DNA of 64,000 nucleotides from Paracyclopina nana (taxonomy: Eukaryota; Arthropoda; Copepoda; Cyclopoida; Cyclopettidae): assembly GCA_019096065.1 (NCBI GenBank), contig JAGUCH010000005.1:7316001-7380000 (forward strand), written 5' to 3'. Below the pieces are notes generated by a model. The model made no database searches, was not told the origin of the DNA, and saw nothing but the letters and a program-made list of their open reading frames with translations. Shown piece after piece: positions 54,201 through 64,000 of this stretch. The number at the start of each line of letters is the position of its first letter. Position 1 is the first letter of the stretch. Position numbers and translations under genes: made by a program.

Positions 54201-55306
54201 TCAGCTAGGTTGTAAAGTAAATTGCATTTCAGCTTTGGTTTCAACAAATTCAGAGTATTAGGTCAGCCTAAATTCTATTATGGCATGCATTAGCAATTGT
54301 TTAAATCCCAAGTCTGGTAAAGATGCTGTTCCTGGTCTGTCACAGTAGTTTCTATTCCTGTACTGTCACAGTAGATCCTATTCCTGCTCTGTTATGGAGT
54401 AGATTCTATTCCAGTATCGTCACAGTAGTTCCTATTCTAGCTCTGTCATGGAGTAGACTCTATTCCATTACCGTCACATTAGTTTCTAGCTCAGTATGTT
54501 CTGGTAGGTCCTATTCCAGCTTCTTGAGTACAGTTTTGGAGCCGCATGCTTTTCTAGCTTTCAATCCAAGTTTGATCCGTTTTTTGGTGCAGGGACAATC
54601 AGATTTGTCAGGCTATACAGTCACAGTTTGAAATACTTGACCCAAGTCCTGCTAAGTCAGAGTAGTCGATCCAAGGACTATCCATTTCATTGATCCAAGG
54701 ACAGTTTGTCTTCAAAGTTAATCCAGGGACTATGAGTTATGTCTATCCAAGGGCAATCCGTTGGAGTATTCCAAGTACAGTATGTCTTAGTTGATCCAAG
54801 CACAGCTGCCCGATAGTTGGTCCTGGCTCTAGCAAACAGTTGGTCCTGGTCTGAGTTTGTCTCAGTTGATCCATGCATAGGACACAGGTCTTCTTAATAT
54901 TAGCATATTTGAACCTGAGTGCAACTACTAGTTCAACTGTACATCAGAGAGAGTGGCAATCTTGGCAAGCTGAGCCCGCCAAAATTTGCCAAGGTCAAAC
55001 TTATTTACTTGGTGAAGTGGAGTGACAGATTTCCTTAAAATTGCACCACCTATGACTTCGACCATTTTCAACCTTTGCAATCTGCTCAGCAATGTGCGTT
55101 GGATGATTGCCGCTCTGTCATATAATAAAGTTGAACTATTAACTACACATGTGACTCAGCTCCATTTAAAAGTGAAGGTTGCTGAATGAAAAAGCTTTGT
55201 GATATGAAGCATGCTTTCCATTTTTTTTATTAAAATAAAGGGCTATACTTTCAAATATTTCCGTAGGCCCGCCCTCCGCTGTCCATTTATGGACGCCTTT
55301 ACCTAG
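51260..55306 (+). mobile_element. Helentron-like element, copy F (subfamily 2)
   Basis: The 5' edge is a GGGAGTGGGC...GCCTGCCCTCC palindrome at about 51260 (the exact edge is uncertain because a second such block lies at 51550). It has the same internal block order as copy D, plus tandem arrays near 53880-54200 (AAGTCCTGAAGTATTGGCC) and 54310-54500 (CTATTCCTGTACTGTCACAG). The 3' end is GGCCCGCCCTCCGCTGTCC, hairpin, CTAG (55303-55306), then TTTC. Carries no recognisable gene. Confidence 0.6.
53880..54200. repeat. About 17-22-bp minisatellite in copy F
   Basis: Diverged units of AAGTCCTGAAGTATTGGCCA and AAGTCTTGAAGTTA. Followed at 54310-54500 by another array of CTGTCACAGTAGATCCTATT. Confidence 0.7.
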
Positions 55307-55812
55307 TTTCACAAATCTGAGCTATTCACATGAATTTTCAGTTACCACGAAATATCGCCTTTTTCATTTCATTTTCCCCACAGTGGTCGAAATGCTCCAA
55401 TTGTAGCGCGCTTGAATGACTCCCAAAGAGATGGCCGAAAAAACCACGTAAAACAACAACCGCGGCGGTGAAAAATGGGCCAACTTTTGGGTCAATTTTT
55501 TGTCAGTGTGACTCCAAAAATCACAATCAGATTTCAAGTTAGGGGCAAAAAACAGGAAAATTATTTATGACAACAAAAACTGGAGACGGTCGAATTTCAA
55601 TCAGTTATTTCGCTAAAAGCATGAATTTAGGGGCAGAAAATAAGCTTGCTTTAAGTGGTTTGGCATTAATTAAGGCAGAAAAGTCAAGTGGAATGTGAGG
55701 AATGGGAAAAGTTGAAATTCCACAGTGGTTCGACAAGTGCATCAATTACCAAAGAGACAAAACCAAAAGATTTTAACGATCATTATTTCTTTAGCCAACC
55801 TTTGAATCTTTT
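55307..55812. other. Spacer between copy F and the foldback element
   Basis: AT-rich with no recognised gene, repeat or RNA. Confidence 0.4.
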
Positions 55813-56157
55813 AAAGGGGATCACCCGCGAGTGCGAGCACGGAGCGAAAAAAGTACCACATATACATACGAACTAAAACGGCCGTAACTTTGCCGTTACG
55901 TAACTTTTCCGCGATGTAAGCGCATATTTGGAATCGGGTCAGCGCGCCCTTTAATTTGAGCCCAAAAAAGTCGTCAAAATGCGGCGTATAAGAAAGTTGC
56001 AATTTTCTCCGTCGTCCTTGGGCCTAGAGCAAAAACAAAGACAGTTTTGGAAATCCCAGCCCAAGCTCTACAAATGTTATTTTATGAACTTTTTCAAAAA
56101 AGTCCATTCTAGTGCCTCAAAATCACCATTTTCGTGTTGATTAGGGGCATACAAGTC

Positions 56158-57990
56158 TCAGCAGTCTATTAAGAAAACATGCTAGCTCCAGCGCTGAGCC
56201 CTGAGCAGCCTGAGGTGAAAAATCTTGTCATATCCTGAAACTACATATAAAACTAAGTCACTTTGTGCTTCAAAGCCAACTCAGCATTCTGACTCTAAGC
56301 AGGAGAAAAAACCAGTACAAACTTGGACTGGGCTCAAATTGTAACGCCAATATCTCAGCGCTGAGTTGACCGATTTGAAAACAATTTACTGTTTTGGAAA
56401 TGGCATGAGATTAACTAACTTTCATTACTTCATAGCAATTTTGCTAGCTCAGTGATAAGTTTCCTCTGTCTCAGCAGTCTATTAAGTAAACATGCTAGCT
56501 CCAGCGCTGAGCCCTGAGCAGCCTGAGGTGAAAAATCTTGTCATATCCTGAAACTACATATAAAACTAAGTCACTTTGTGCTTCAAAGCCAACTCAGCAT
56601 TCTGACTCTAAGCAGGAGAAAAAACCAGTACAAACTTGGACTGGGCTCAAATTGTAACACCAATATCTCAGCGCTGAGTTGTCCGATTTGAAAACAATTT
56701 ACTGTTTTGGAAATGGGATGAGATTAGCTAACTTTCATTACTTCATAGCCATTTTGCTAGCTCATTGATAAGTTTCCCCTGTCTCAGCAGTCTATTAAGT
56801 AAACATGCTAGCTCCAGCGCTGAGCCCTGAGCAGCCTGAGGTGAAAAATCTTGTCATATCCTGAAACTACATATAAAACTAAGTCACTTTGTGCTTCAAA
56901 GCCAACTCAGCATTCTGACTCTAAGCAGGAGAAAAAACCAGTACAAACTTGGACTGGGCTCAAATTGTAACGCCAATATCTCAGTGCTGAGTTGACCGAT
57001 TTGAAAACAATTTACTGCTTTGGAAATGGCATGAGATTAACTAACTTTCATTACTTCATAGCAATTTTGCTAGCTCAGCCTTTTGTTTCCCCTGTCTCAG
57101 CAGTCTATTAAGTAAACATGCTAGCTCCAGTGCTGAGCACTGAGCAGCCTGAGGTAAAAAATCTGGTCATATCCTGAAACTACAAATAAAACTGAGCCAC
57201 TTTGTGCTTCAGAGCCAACTCAGCATTCTGACTCTAGACAGGAGAAAAAACCAGCGCAAACTTGGACTGAGCTCAAATTGTAACACCAATATCTCAGCGC
57301 TGAGTTGACCGATTTGAAAACAATTTACTGTTTTGGAAATGGCATGAGATAAGCTAACTTTCATTGCTTCATAGCAATTTTGCTAGCTCAGTGATAAGTT
57401 TCCCCTGTCCCAGCAGTCTATTAAATAAAAAAGCAAGCTCCAGTGCTGAGCCCTGAGCAGCCTGAGGTAAAAAATCAGGTCATATCCTGAAACTACAAAT
57501 AAAACTGAGCCACTTTGTGCTTCATAGCCAACTCAGCATTCTGACTCTAGGCAGGAGAAAAAACCAGTACAAACTTGGACTGGGCTCAAATTGTAACACC
57601 AATATCTCAGCGCTGAGTTGTCCGATTTGAAAACAATTTACTGTTTTGGAAATGGGATGAGATTAGCTAACTTTCATTACTTCATAGCCATTTTGCTAGC
57701 TCATTGATAAGTTTCCCCTGTCTCAGCAGTCTATTAAGTAAACATGCTGGCTCCGGCGCTGAGCCCTGAGCAGCCTGAGGTAAAAAATCAGGTCATATCC
57801 TGAAACTGCATATTAAACTGAGCCACTTTGTACTTCATATCCAACTCAGCTAATTTGCATTGCTTTAAAGCAATTTTGCTGGCTCAGCAATTTGTTTCCT
57901 ATGTTTCAGCAGCCAATTAAGTAAACAAGAAAGCCCAGTGCTGAGCTTTGAGCAGTCTGAGGTAAAAAATAATAACTCAGTTATTTGCTT
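56158..57990. repeat. 313-bp tandem repeat, forward arm
   Basis: Units begin at 56158, 56471, 56784, about 57097, about 57411 and about 57723 (TCAGCAGTCTATTAAGTAAA). Each contains the perfect palindrome CTCAGCGCTGAG or a variant, and several more GCTGAG/CTCAGC hexamers. Confidence 0.85.
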
Positions 57991-58099
57991 TCCTTCTCAC
58001 AGCAATCTATTGCCACTTTGCCTGACTCAGCTGATCTAAGCAGATCATGTTGGCATTTATATACAATTTGTAGACAATTAATAGTCTAACAATAATGGT

Positions 58100-58640
58100 C
58101 TCAGGACTCCCTTTGCTGTTAGCCCTTGGTCTTTTTGCCCTTGATCGTTTGCCCATGGAGTCATTTGCCCATGAGACTTTTGCCCATGGGAACTTATGCA
58201 TGTGGGATATTTGCTCTAGAGACCTTTGCCCATGGGGACTTTTACCCTAGAGACTCTTGCCCATGGGGACTTTTGCCCATGGGGACTTTTGCCCTTAGGG
58301 ACTTTTGCCCTTGGAGACTTTTGCCCCTAGGGACTTTTTCCCTTCAGACTTTAGCCCTTGGGGACTTTTGCCCTTGGGGACATTTCCCCTTGGGGACTTT
58401 AGCCCTTTAGACTTCTGCCCTAGGAAACTTTTGCCCCCGCAAACTTTGAGAGATTTGCCCTTTAGGACTTTTGGCTTTGGGGACTTATGGCTGTGGGGAC
58501 TACTGCCCAAGGGGACTGATGCCCATAGGAACTCTTCTCTTGGTTGCTTTTACTATGTCCTGTTGATCAAAGGGCCTTGTACACGTACACCAGACAAAAT
58601 CCATGGACAAAAGTCTCAAGGGCAAAAGTTTTATAGGCAA
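58100..58640. repeat. Central minisatellite CCCATGGGGACTTTTG
   Basis: About 25 diverged units of TTTGCCCATGGGGACTTTTG and relatives (15-18 bp) at the turn of the foldback. Open frames here are repeat artefacts. Confidence 0.8.
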
Positions 58641-59968
58641 AAGTGACCAGAATTTTCACCTCAAGCTGCTCAGGGCTCAGCACCGGAGCTAGCATGTTTA
58701 CTTAATAGACTGCTGAGACAGGGGAAACAAAATGCTGAGCTAGCAAAATGGCTATGAAGTAATGAAAGTTAGCTAGTCTCATGCCATTTCCAAAACAGTA
58801 AATTGTTTTCAAATCGGTCAACTCAGCGCTGAGATATTGGTGTTACAATTTGAGCCTGGTCAGAGTTTGCCAAGGTTTTTTCACCTACCTAGTGCCAGAA
58901 TACTGAGTTGGCTCTGAAGCACAAAGTGGCTCAGTTTTTCATGTAGTTTCAGGATGTGACCTGATTTTTCACCCCAGGCTGCTCAGGGCTCAGCACCGGA
59001 GCTGGCATGTTTACTTAATAGGCTGCTGAGACAGGGTAAGCTAATCACTGAGCTAGCAAAATTGCTATGAAGTAATGAAAGTTAGCTAATCTTACGCCAT
59101 TTCCAAAACAGTAAATTGTTTTCAAATCTGACAACTCAGCGCTGAGATATTGGCGTTAAAATTTGAGCTCAGTCCAAGTTTGCGCTGGTTTTTTCTCCTG
59201 TCTAGAGTCAGAATGCTGAGTTGGCTCTGAAGCACAAAGTGGCTCAGTTTTATTTGTAGTTTCAGGATATGACCAGATTTTTTACCTCAGGCTGCTCAGT
59301 GCTCAGCACCGGAGCTAGCATGTTTACTTAATAGACTGCTGAGACAGGGGAAACAAAAGGCTGAGCTAGCAAAATTGCTATGAAGCAATGAAAGTTAGCT
59401 AATCTCATGCCATTTCCAAAACAGTAAATTGTTTTCAAATCGGTCAACTCAGCGCTGAGATATTGGCATTACAATTTGAGCTCAGTCCAAGTTTGTACTG
59501 GTTTTATCTCCTGTCTAGAGTCAGAATGCTGAGTTGGCTCTGAAGCACAAAGTGGCTCAGTTTTTCATGTAGTTTCAGGATATGACCAGATTTTTTACCT
59601 CAGGCTGCTCAGGGCTCAGCACTGGAGGTAGCATGTTTACTTAATAGACCGCTGAGACAGGGGAAACTTATCACTGAGCTAGCAACATTGCTAAGAAACA
59701 ATGAAAGTTAGCTAATCTTACGCCATTTCCAAAACAGTAAATTGTTTTCAAATCTGACAACTCAGCGCTGAGATATTGGCATTACAATTTGAGCTCAGTC
59801 CAAGTTTGCGCTGGTTTTTTCTCCTGTCTAGAGTCAGAATGCTGAGTTGGCTCTAAAGCACAAAGTGGCTCAGTTTTATATCTAGTTTCAGGATATGACA
59901 AGATTTTTCACCTCAGGCTGCTCAGGGCTCAGCGCTGGAGCTAGCATGTTTTCTTAATAGACTGCTGA
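58640..59968. repeat. 313-bp tandem repeat, inverted arm
   Basis: Reverse-complement units at a spacing of about 313 bp (TTAATAGACTGCTGAGACAG at about 58702, 59015, 59330, 59641 and 59953). Confidence 0.85.
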
Positions 59969-60615
59969 GACTTGTATGCCCCTAATCAACACGAAAATGG
60001 TGATTTTGAGGCACTAGAATGGATTTTTTGGAAAAAGTTCATAAAATAACATTTGTAGAGCTTGGGCTGGGATTTCCAAAACTGTCTTTGTTTTTGCTGT
60101 AGGCCAAAGGACAACTGAGATACAAGCAACTTTCTTGTACGCTGCATTTTGACGACTTTTTTGAGCTCAAATTAAATGGCATGTTGAGGTGGTTGCAATG
60201 GTGCAAAAATTACATTTTATTGATGTTCCTACAATGAGCTATGAATAATTTACTAATTTGACCTCAATTACTGGGGCTGCTCTCTAATAAACACGAAAAT
60301 GGCGATTTTGAGGCACTAGAATGGATTTTTTGGAAAAAGTTCATAAAATAACATTTGTAGAGCTTGGGCTGGGATTTCCAAAACTGTCTTTGTTTTTGCT
60401 GTAGGCCCAAGGACGACGGAGAAAATTGCAACTTTCTTATACGCCGCATTTTGACGACTTTTTTGGGCTCAAATTAAAGGGCGCGCTGCCCCGATCCCAA
60501 ATATGCGCTTACATCACGGAAAAGTAACGTAACGGCAAAGTTACGGCCGTTTTAGTCCGTATGTATATGTGGTACTTTTTTCGCTCCGTGCTCGCACTCG
60601 CGGGTGATCCCCTTT

Positions 60616-61480
60616 GAAATGTAAGCCTTTTAAAAAGCCTAAAAATTCATTTGTGTCTCAAAAATATTCCTTTTTTCATATGTAAAAGTTGAATTTTGGA
60701 AAAAATTCAAATATTTTCTTAATTTTTTTAAAGCCATAATAGTCCCTGTCGTCAAGGGTAAATAGCGCCCCCTATCGTGAAAATAGAGCTAGAATCAACA
60801 CAGCGGCGTAGCAATGGGAAATCACGTTTTTTGACTTTTTCTTGACACCTTTGCAGTATTTTCAAAAATGACGAAAATAAACTCATAAGTATTTTTCTCA
60901 ACAGGAATTGTGGTGAAAAAATCACCTTTTGTGTATGCCATATTCACCCAAGAACTCACTATCAATCGGAACTATGTTTGTGGCAAAGAGAAGACACTCT
61001 GAAATCAGGAACATTTTGTAAATGTCTTCAAATGACAGCTCATATTTTTGTTTTATGCTACAATATCATCAGTTTTTGTGTAAAAGTAGTAGGAAAAGGT
61101 GCTCCATTCAGGGGACTAAGATCGGCGGAGGAATTTTCTGAAACGCTGGAAATGAGCTCCCTCTATAGTTTCTTACGCTCAAATGCAAGACTTATAGTAA
61201 TTTTTGAATAATATAGACAGACTTAAATTATGATATATTTTAGTTAAATATAATAAATATGTTTAAAGAAGTACAGATAAATGGATTTGTGCCATTATTT
61301 GTTAATAATGTAATGATTTGCTAATGTGCATTTTTGCAACGCTGCGGACCAGTGTGCTAATAATGATGATGTTCAACAGTTATTGAGATGGAATCATTCA
61401 TCATTGGCGATAATTGGGGCAATTTTCGGCTGCAACAATTATTAGATGGTTTCTTCGGTGGCTCAGAAGTCATTGGGGTC
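60616..61480. other. Intergenic
   Basis: AT-rich with no recognised gene. An open frame at 60978-61211 has no visible family features and I do not call it. Confidence 0.4.
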
Positions 61481-61489
61481 AAAAATGAC

Positions 61490-62100
61490 CAGAATTCGCA
61501 AAATGAAGTATACTGAGACTCAACTGAGACAATTATAACTCTACACTTAATTGAGGCTCAAGTGAGACTGAGACTCAACTGAAACAAATATAATTCTGAG
61601 ATTTGATTGAGGCTTAAGTGAGAATGAGACCCAACTGAGACTGAGACTCAACTGAGACTGAGACTCAACTGAGACTGTGACTCAACTGAGACTGAGACTC
61701 AACTGAGACTGAGACTCAACTGAGACTCAACTGAGACTGAGACTCAACTGAGACTCAACTGAGACTCAACTGAGACTCAACTGAGACTCAACTGAGAGTC
61801 AACCGAGGATGAAACTGAGGATGAAACTGAGACTCAACTGAGGATGAGACTGAGACTCAACTGAGGATGAAACTGAGGATGAAACTGAGACTCAACTGAG
61901 GATGAGACTGAGACTCAACTGAGGATGAAACTGAGACTCAACTGAGGATGAAACTGAGACTCAACTGAGGATGAAACTGAGACTCAACTGAGGATGAAAC
62001 TGAGACTCAACTGAGGATGAAACTGAGACTCAACTGAGGATGAGACTGAGACTCAACTGAGGATGAGAATGAGACTCAAATGAGGATGATGGTCAGATGA
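61490..62100. repeat. Minisatellite ACTGAGACTCA / ACTGAGGATGAA
   Basis: About 50 units of 11-12 bp. The first half is mostly CTGAGACTCAACTGAGA; from about 61800 it alternates with GGATGAAACTGAGACTCAAC, giving a 23-24-bp higher-order unit. Confidence 0.85.
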
Positions 62101-63229
62101 AGCTGAGACTTATTTAAGCCTTTAGTAGACACTCGATTAAGGTGGTGTCTGAGTCTCAGCTTTTTCATTATGCTCACTGCAAAACATTTTGGCTGTTCAG
62201 TTGAAACTTTGCTGAGGTTATCCTAAAAAAAGCTGCTGAACGCAAGTCTCTTCTTAATGATGGAAAAGCTTTTTAATTGACATTATAATGGCGTATAGAA
62301 TTATGATGGCGTGTCAGAAATGAAAAACCGAAATTAATTAATTGAACTGGAAGAAAGGTGTTTTTTGCTCACTTTTTTAAGGCAGTGCACACTGGGGCTG
62401 AACTTTTTAAAACAATTTCATTTTCCTAAATATCAATTATTTCCATAAGCATTTTTTCAAAAATATTCTTAAGTCATTAAAAATCAATTTTAGTTCTTGA
62501 AAAAAACATTTTATTATTATTTTCAGGCACAAAATTACAACTAAATATTTTTTGGCTGTTTTTTTGAGTGATCATTTTTTTAGGGCCGATTTCCCCAGTG
62601 TGAAAAAGCTTGTTAAGATTGAAGCTTTGAAAAATTAATGGAGATGGGAGATGTTTTGAACAAATTCACCATTGTGTCAGTGACACATTTTTACTGCTGT
62701 GCACAGTGGATTATTTTGACGCGCGTTCAAATTTTTCAAAATCCCAAAAGTTTCCTATTTAAAAACGCCAAAAACTGACTTAATTAAAAATTTAAATATT
62801 TTTGCTTTTATGCGTAGTGAAATAATCCACTGTGGCACAAGTGGCTATTTTACACAGTGGCCATTCAAAGCCATATAAGTCCACATGGGTGCCATTTTAT
62901 TTATTCGGGGCCACGGTGGGAATTTTCAATTTGTGGCGCCCGAAAAAAAATATCCCCATAAATTGTCAGCTGTCAAATGAAACCGGTTAAAAAGTGCATT
63001 AAAGCGCCCCCGAAATTTGTTTGGGAAACCACAACAACAAAGTGGTTTTTATTATTATTTGGATATGCGCGTGACTCAAATCATTAAAAATATCTACTTA
63101 GCCCGAAATAACACAAAAAAGTAAAGTGTCGTTGTCATTTAAAGCCAATGCACCAAAAACTCGTGAAAAAGCAAAGATCGCTTACATTGAGTCAAATTAA
63201 GTCAAGGTAAATAAATGCAAATTGAGTTG
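62101..63229. other. Intergenic
   Basis: AT-rich. Scattered CACAGTGG/CCACTGTG pieces near 62700-62900 suggest a small decayed inverted repeat. No gene seen. Confidence 0.4.
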
Positions 63230-63920
63230 AAATATTTCGCAGTTTTCAGATCGAGTTTAAGCCAAATTAAGTCAAGACGTAGAATCAAATTATGTCAGGT
63301 TTGTGTCAAATAAGGACTAACCATCAAGTTCAGTTGACTTAATCTAATTAATTAGTTGAATCAAACTATGTCAAGTTTAGTTGACTCTAAGTAAGTCAAG
63401 TTTAGTTGACTAAAACTAAGTCAAGTTTAATACGACTCAAACTAAGTCAAGTTTAATTCGACTCAAACTAAGTCAAGTTCTCCACATAACAAGACAAATT
63501 TGGCTTATTACTTGACTTGAGTCAAGTTTGACTCAAACCGAGTCAAGTTTGACTCAAACTGAGTCAAGTTTGACTCAAACTGAGTCAAATTTGACTCAAA
63601 CTAACCCAAGTTTGACTCAAACTAACCCAAGTTTGACTCAAACTAACCCAAGTTTGACTCAAACTAACCCATGTTTGACTCAAACTGAGTCAAGTTTAAT
63701 TGACTCATACTAAGTCAAGTTTGACTCAAAATAAGTCAACTTTTACTCGAAATAAGTCAACTTTGACTCAAAATAAGTCAACTTTGACTCAAACTAAGCC
63801 ATGTTTGACTCAAACTAAGCCAAGTTTGACTCAAACTAAGCCAACTTTGACTGAAACTAAGCCAAGTTTGATACAAGCTAAGTCAAGTTTGACACAAAAT
63901 AAATCAAGTTTGAACATTTT
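63230..63920. repeat. About 20-bp minisatellite AAGTCAAGTTTGACTCAAAC
   Basis: At least 25 units. Variants with CTAACCCAAG (63600-63680) and ATAAGTCAACTTTG (63720-63790) form local blocks, consistent with regional homogenisation. The two short open frames over it are artefacts. Confidence 0.85.
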
Positions 63921-64000
63921 GCTATTTTTTCAATATATGAGATCGATTCTTGCAGATTCAGACCAATGTAATGTGTACTCAAGTTTTCTTTGATCTTTTG

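Larger units (their letters stand above)
55813..60615. mobile_element. 4.8-kb foldback element with inverted satellite arms
   Basis: Terminal inverted repeats of about 340 bp (55813-56155 and 60285-60615) start AAAGGGGATCACCCGCGAGT and are over 90% alike by eye. A second, diverged copy of the inner part of the right arm lies at 59970-60180. Inside, six 313-bp units run forward (56158-57990) and about four to five run inverted (58640-59968). A different minisatellite sits at the centre. No transposase is visible. It is reminiscent of Foldback-type elements, with the family unassigned. Confidence 0.75.

Noticed and set aside
63528..63993. Thr/Ser/Gln-rich ORFs at the right edge
   Set aside because: Translation of a 20-bp-class minisatellite. 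Frames stay open only because of the repeat.

Overview
This is AT-rich, intron-bearing animal DNA from a genome crowded with transposons. The protein families (signal-peptide PAN/apple protein, secreted kelch-type protein, an MMD/PAQR10-11 gene, large C2H2 zinc-finger paralogues) and minimal introns of 57-63 nt suggest an arthropod. The PAN and kelch pair is a combination I associate with copepod-like crustaceans, but the species call is inference. There are no bacterial features.

Layout. 1-500: 3' end of a rolling-circle (Helentron-like) element. 493-3317: two host genes on the minus strand, a kelch gene whose stop codon lies in the transposon and a two-domain PAN gene with an in-frame stop. 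4169-8826: Helentron-like copy A. 9040-12945: an inverted 22-unit satellite whose unit looks like a tandemly amplified MITE, itself hit by a fresh MITE. About 13500-22296: a GC-rich Ty3/gypsy-type retroelement with gag, a decayed pol, an envelope-like ORF and a 3' LTR, but no recognisable 5' LTR. 22305-23606: a truncated zinc-finger gene. 23900-25480: tRNA-related short elements and a MITE. 25478-28064: copy D. 29080-34457: copy B. 36538-39831: three zinc-finger genes, two of them divergent from a shared 181-bp promoter. 39845-41220: minisatellites. 41708-46010: a complete five-exon PAQR10/11 gene carrying copy C in intron 3. 46750-47615: first coding exon of an unrecognised gene. 48538-50145: a MITE and a 20-bp minisatellite. 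50170-55306: tRNA-related elements and copy F. 55813-60615: a 4.8-kb foldback element with inverted 313-bp satellite arrays. 61490-64000: two more minisatellites.

The most notable signal is a family of elements with seven copies of one terminus in this window. Each ends in a 6-bp hairpin, 8 nt, then CTAG, always followed by TT. The other end is a GC-rich palindrome whose sequence co-varies with a subterminal block at the hairpin end. This fits the asymmetric terminal repeats and T-T insertion known for Helitron2/Helentron elements. The copies are internally large minisatellite and palindrome carriers with a tRNA-Cys-like module, and have no Rep/helicase gene, so they would be non-autonomous. 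Copy C lies in a PAQR intron that would otherwise be 63 nt, and copy G supplies the stop codon of the kelch gene.
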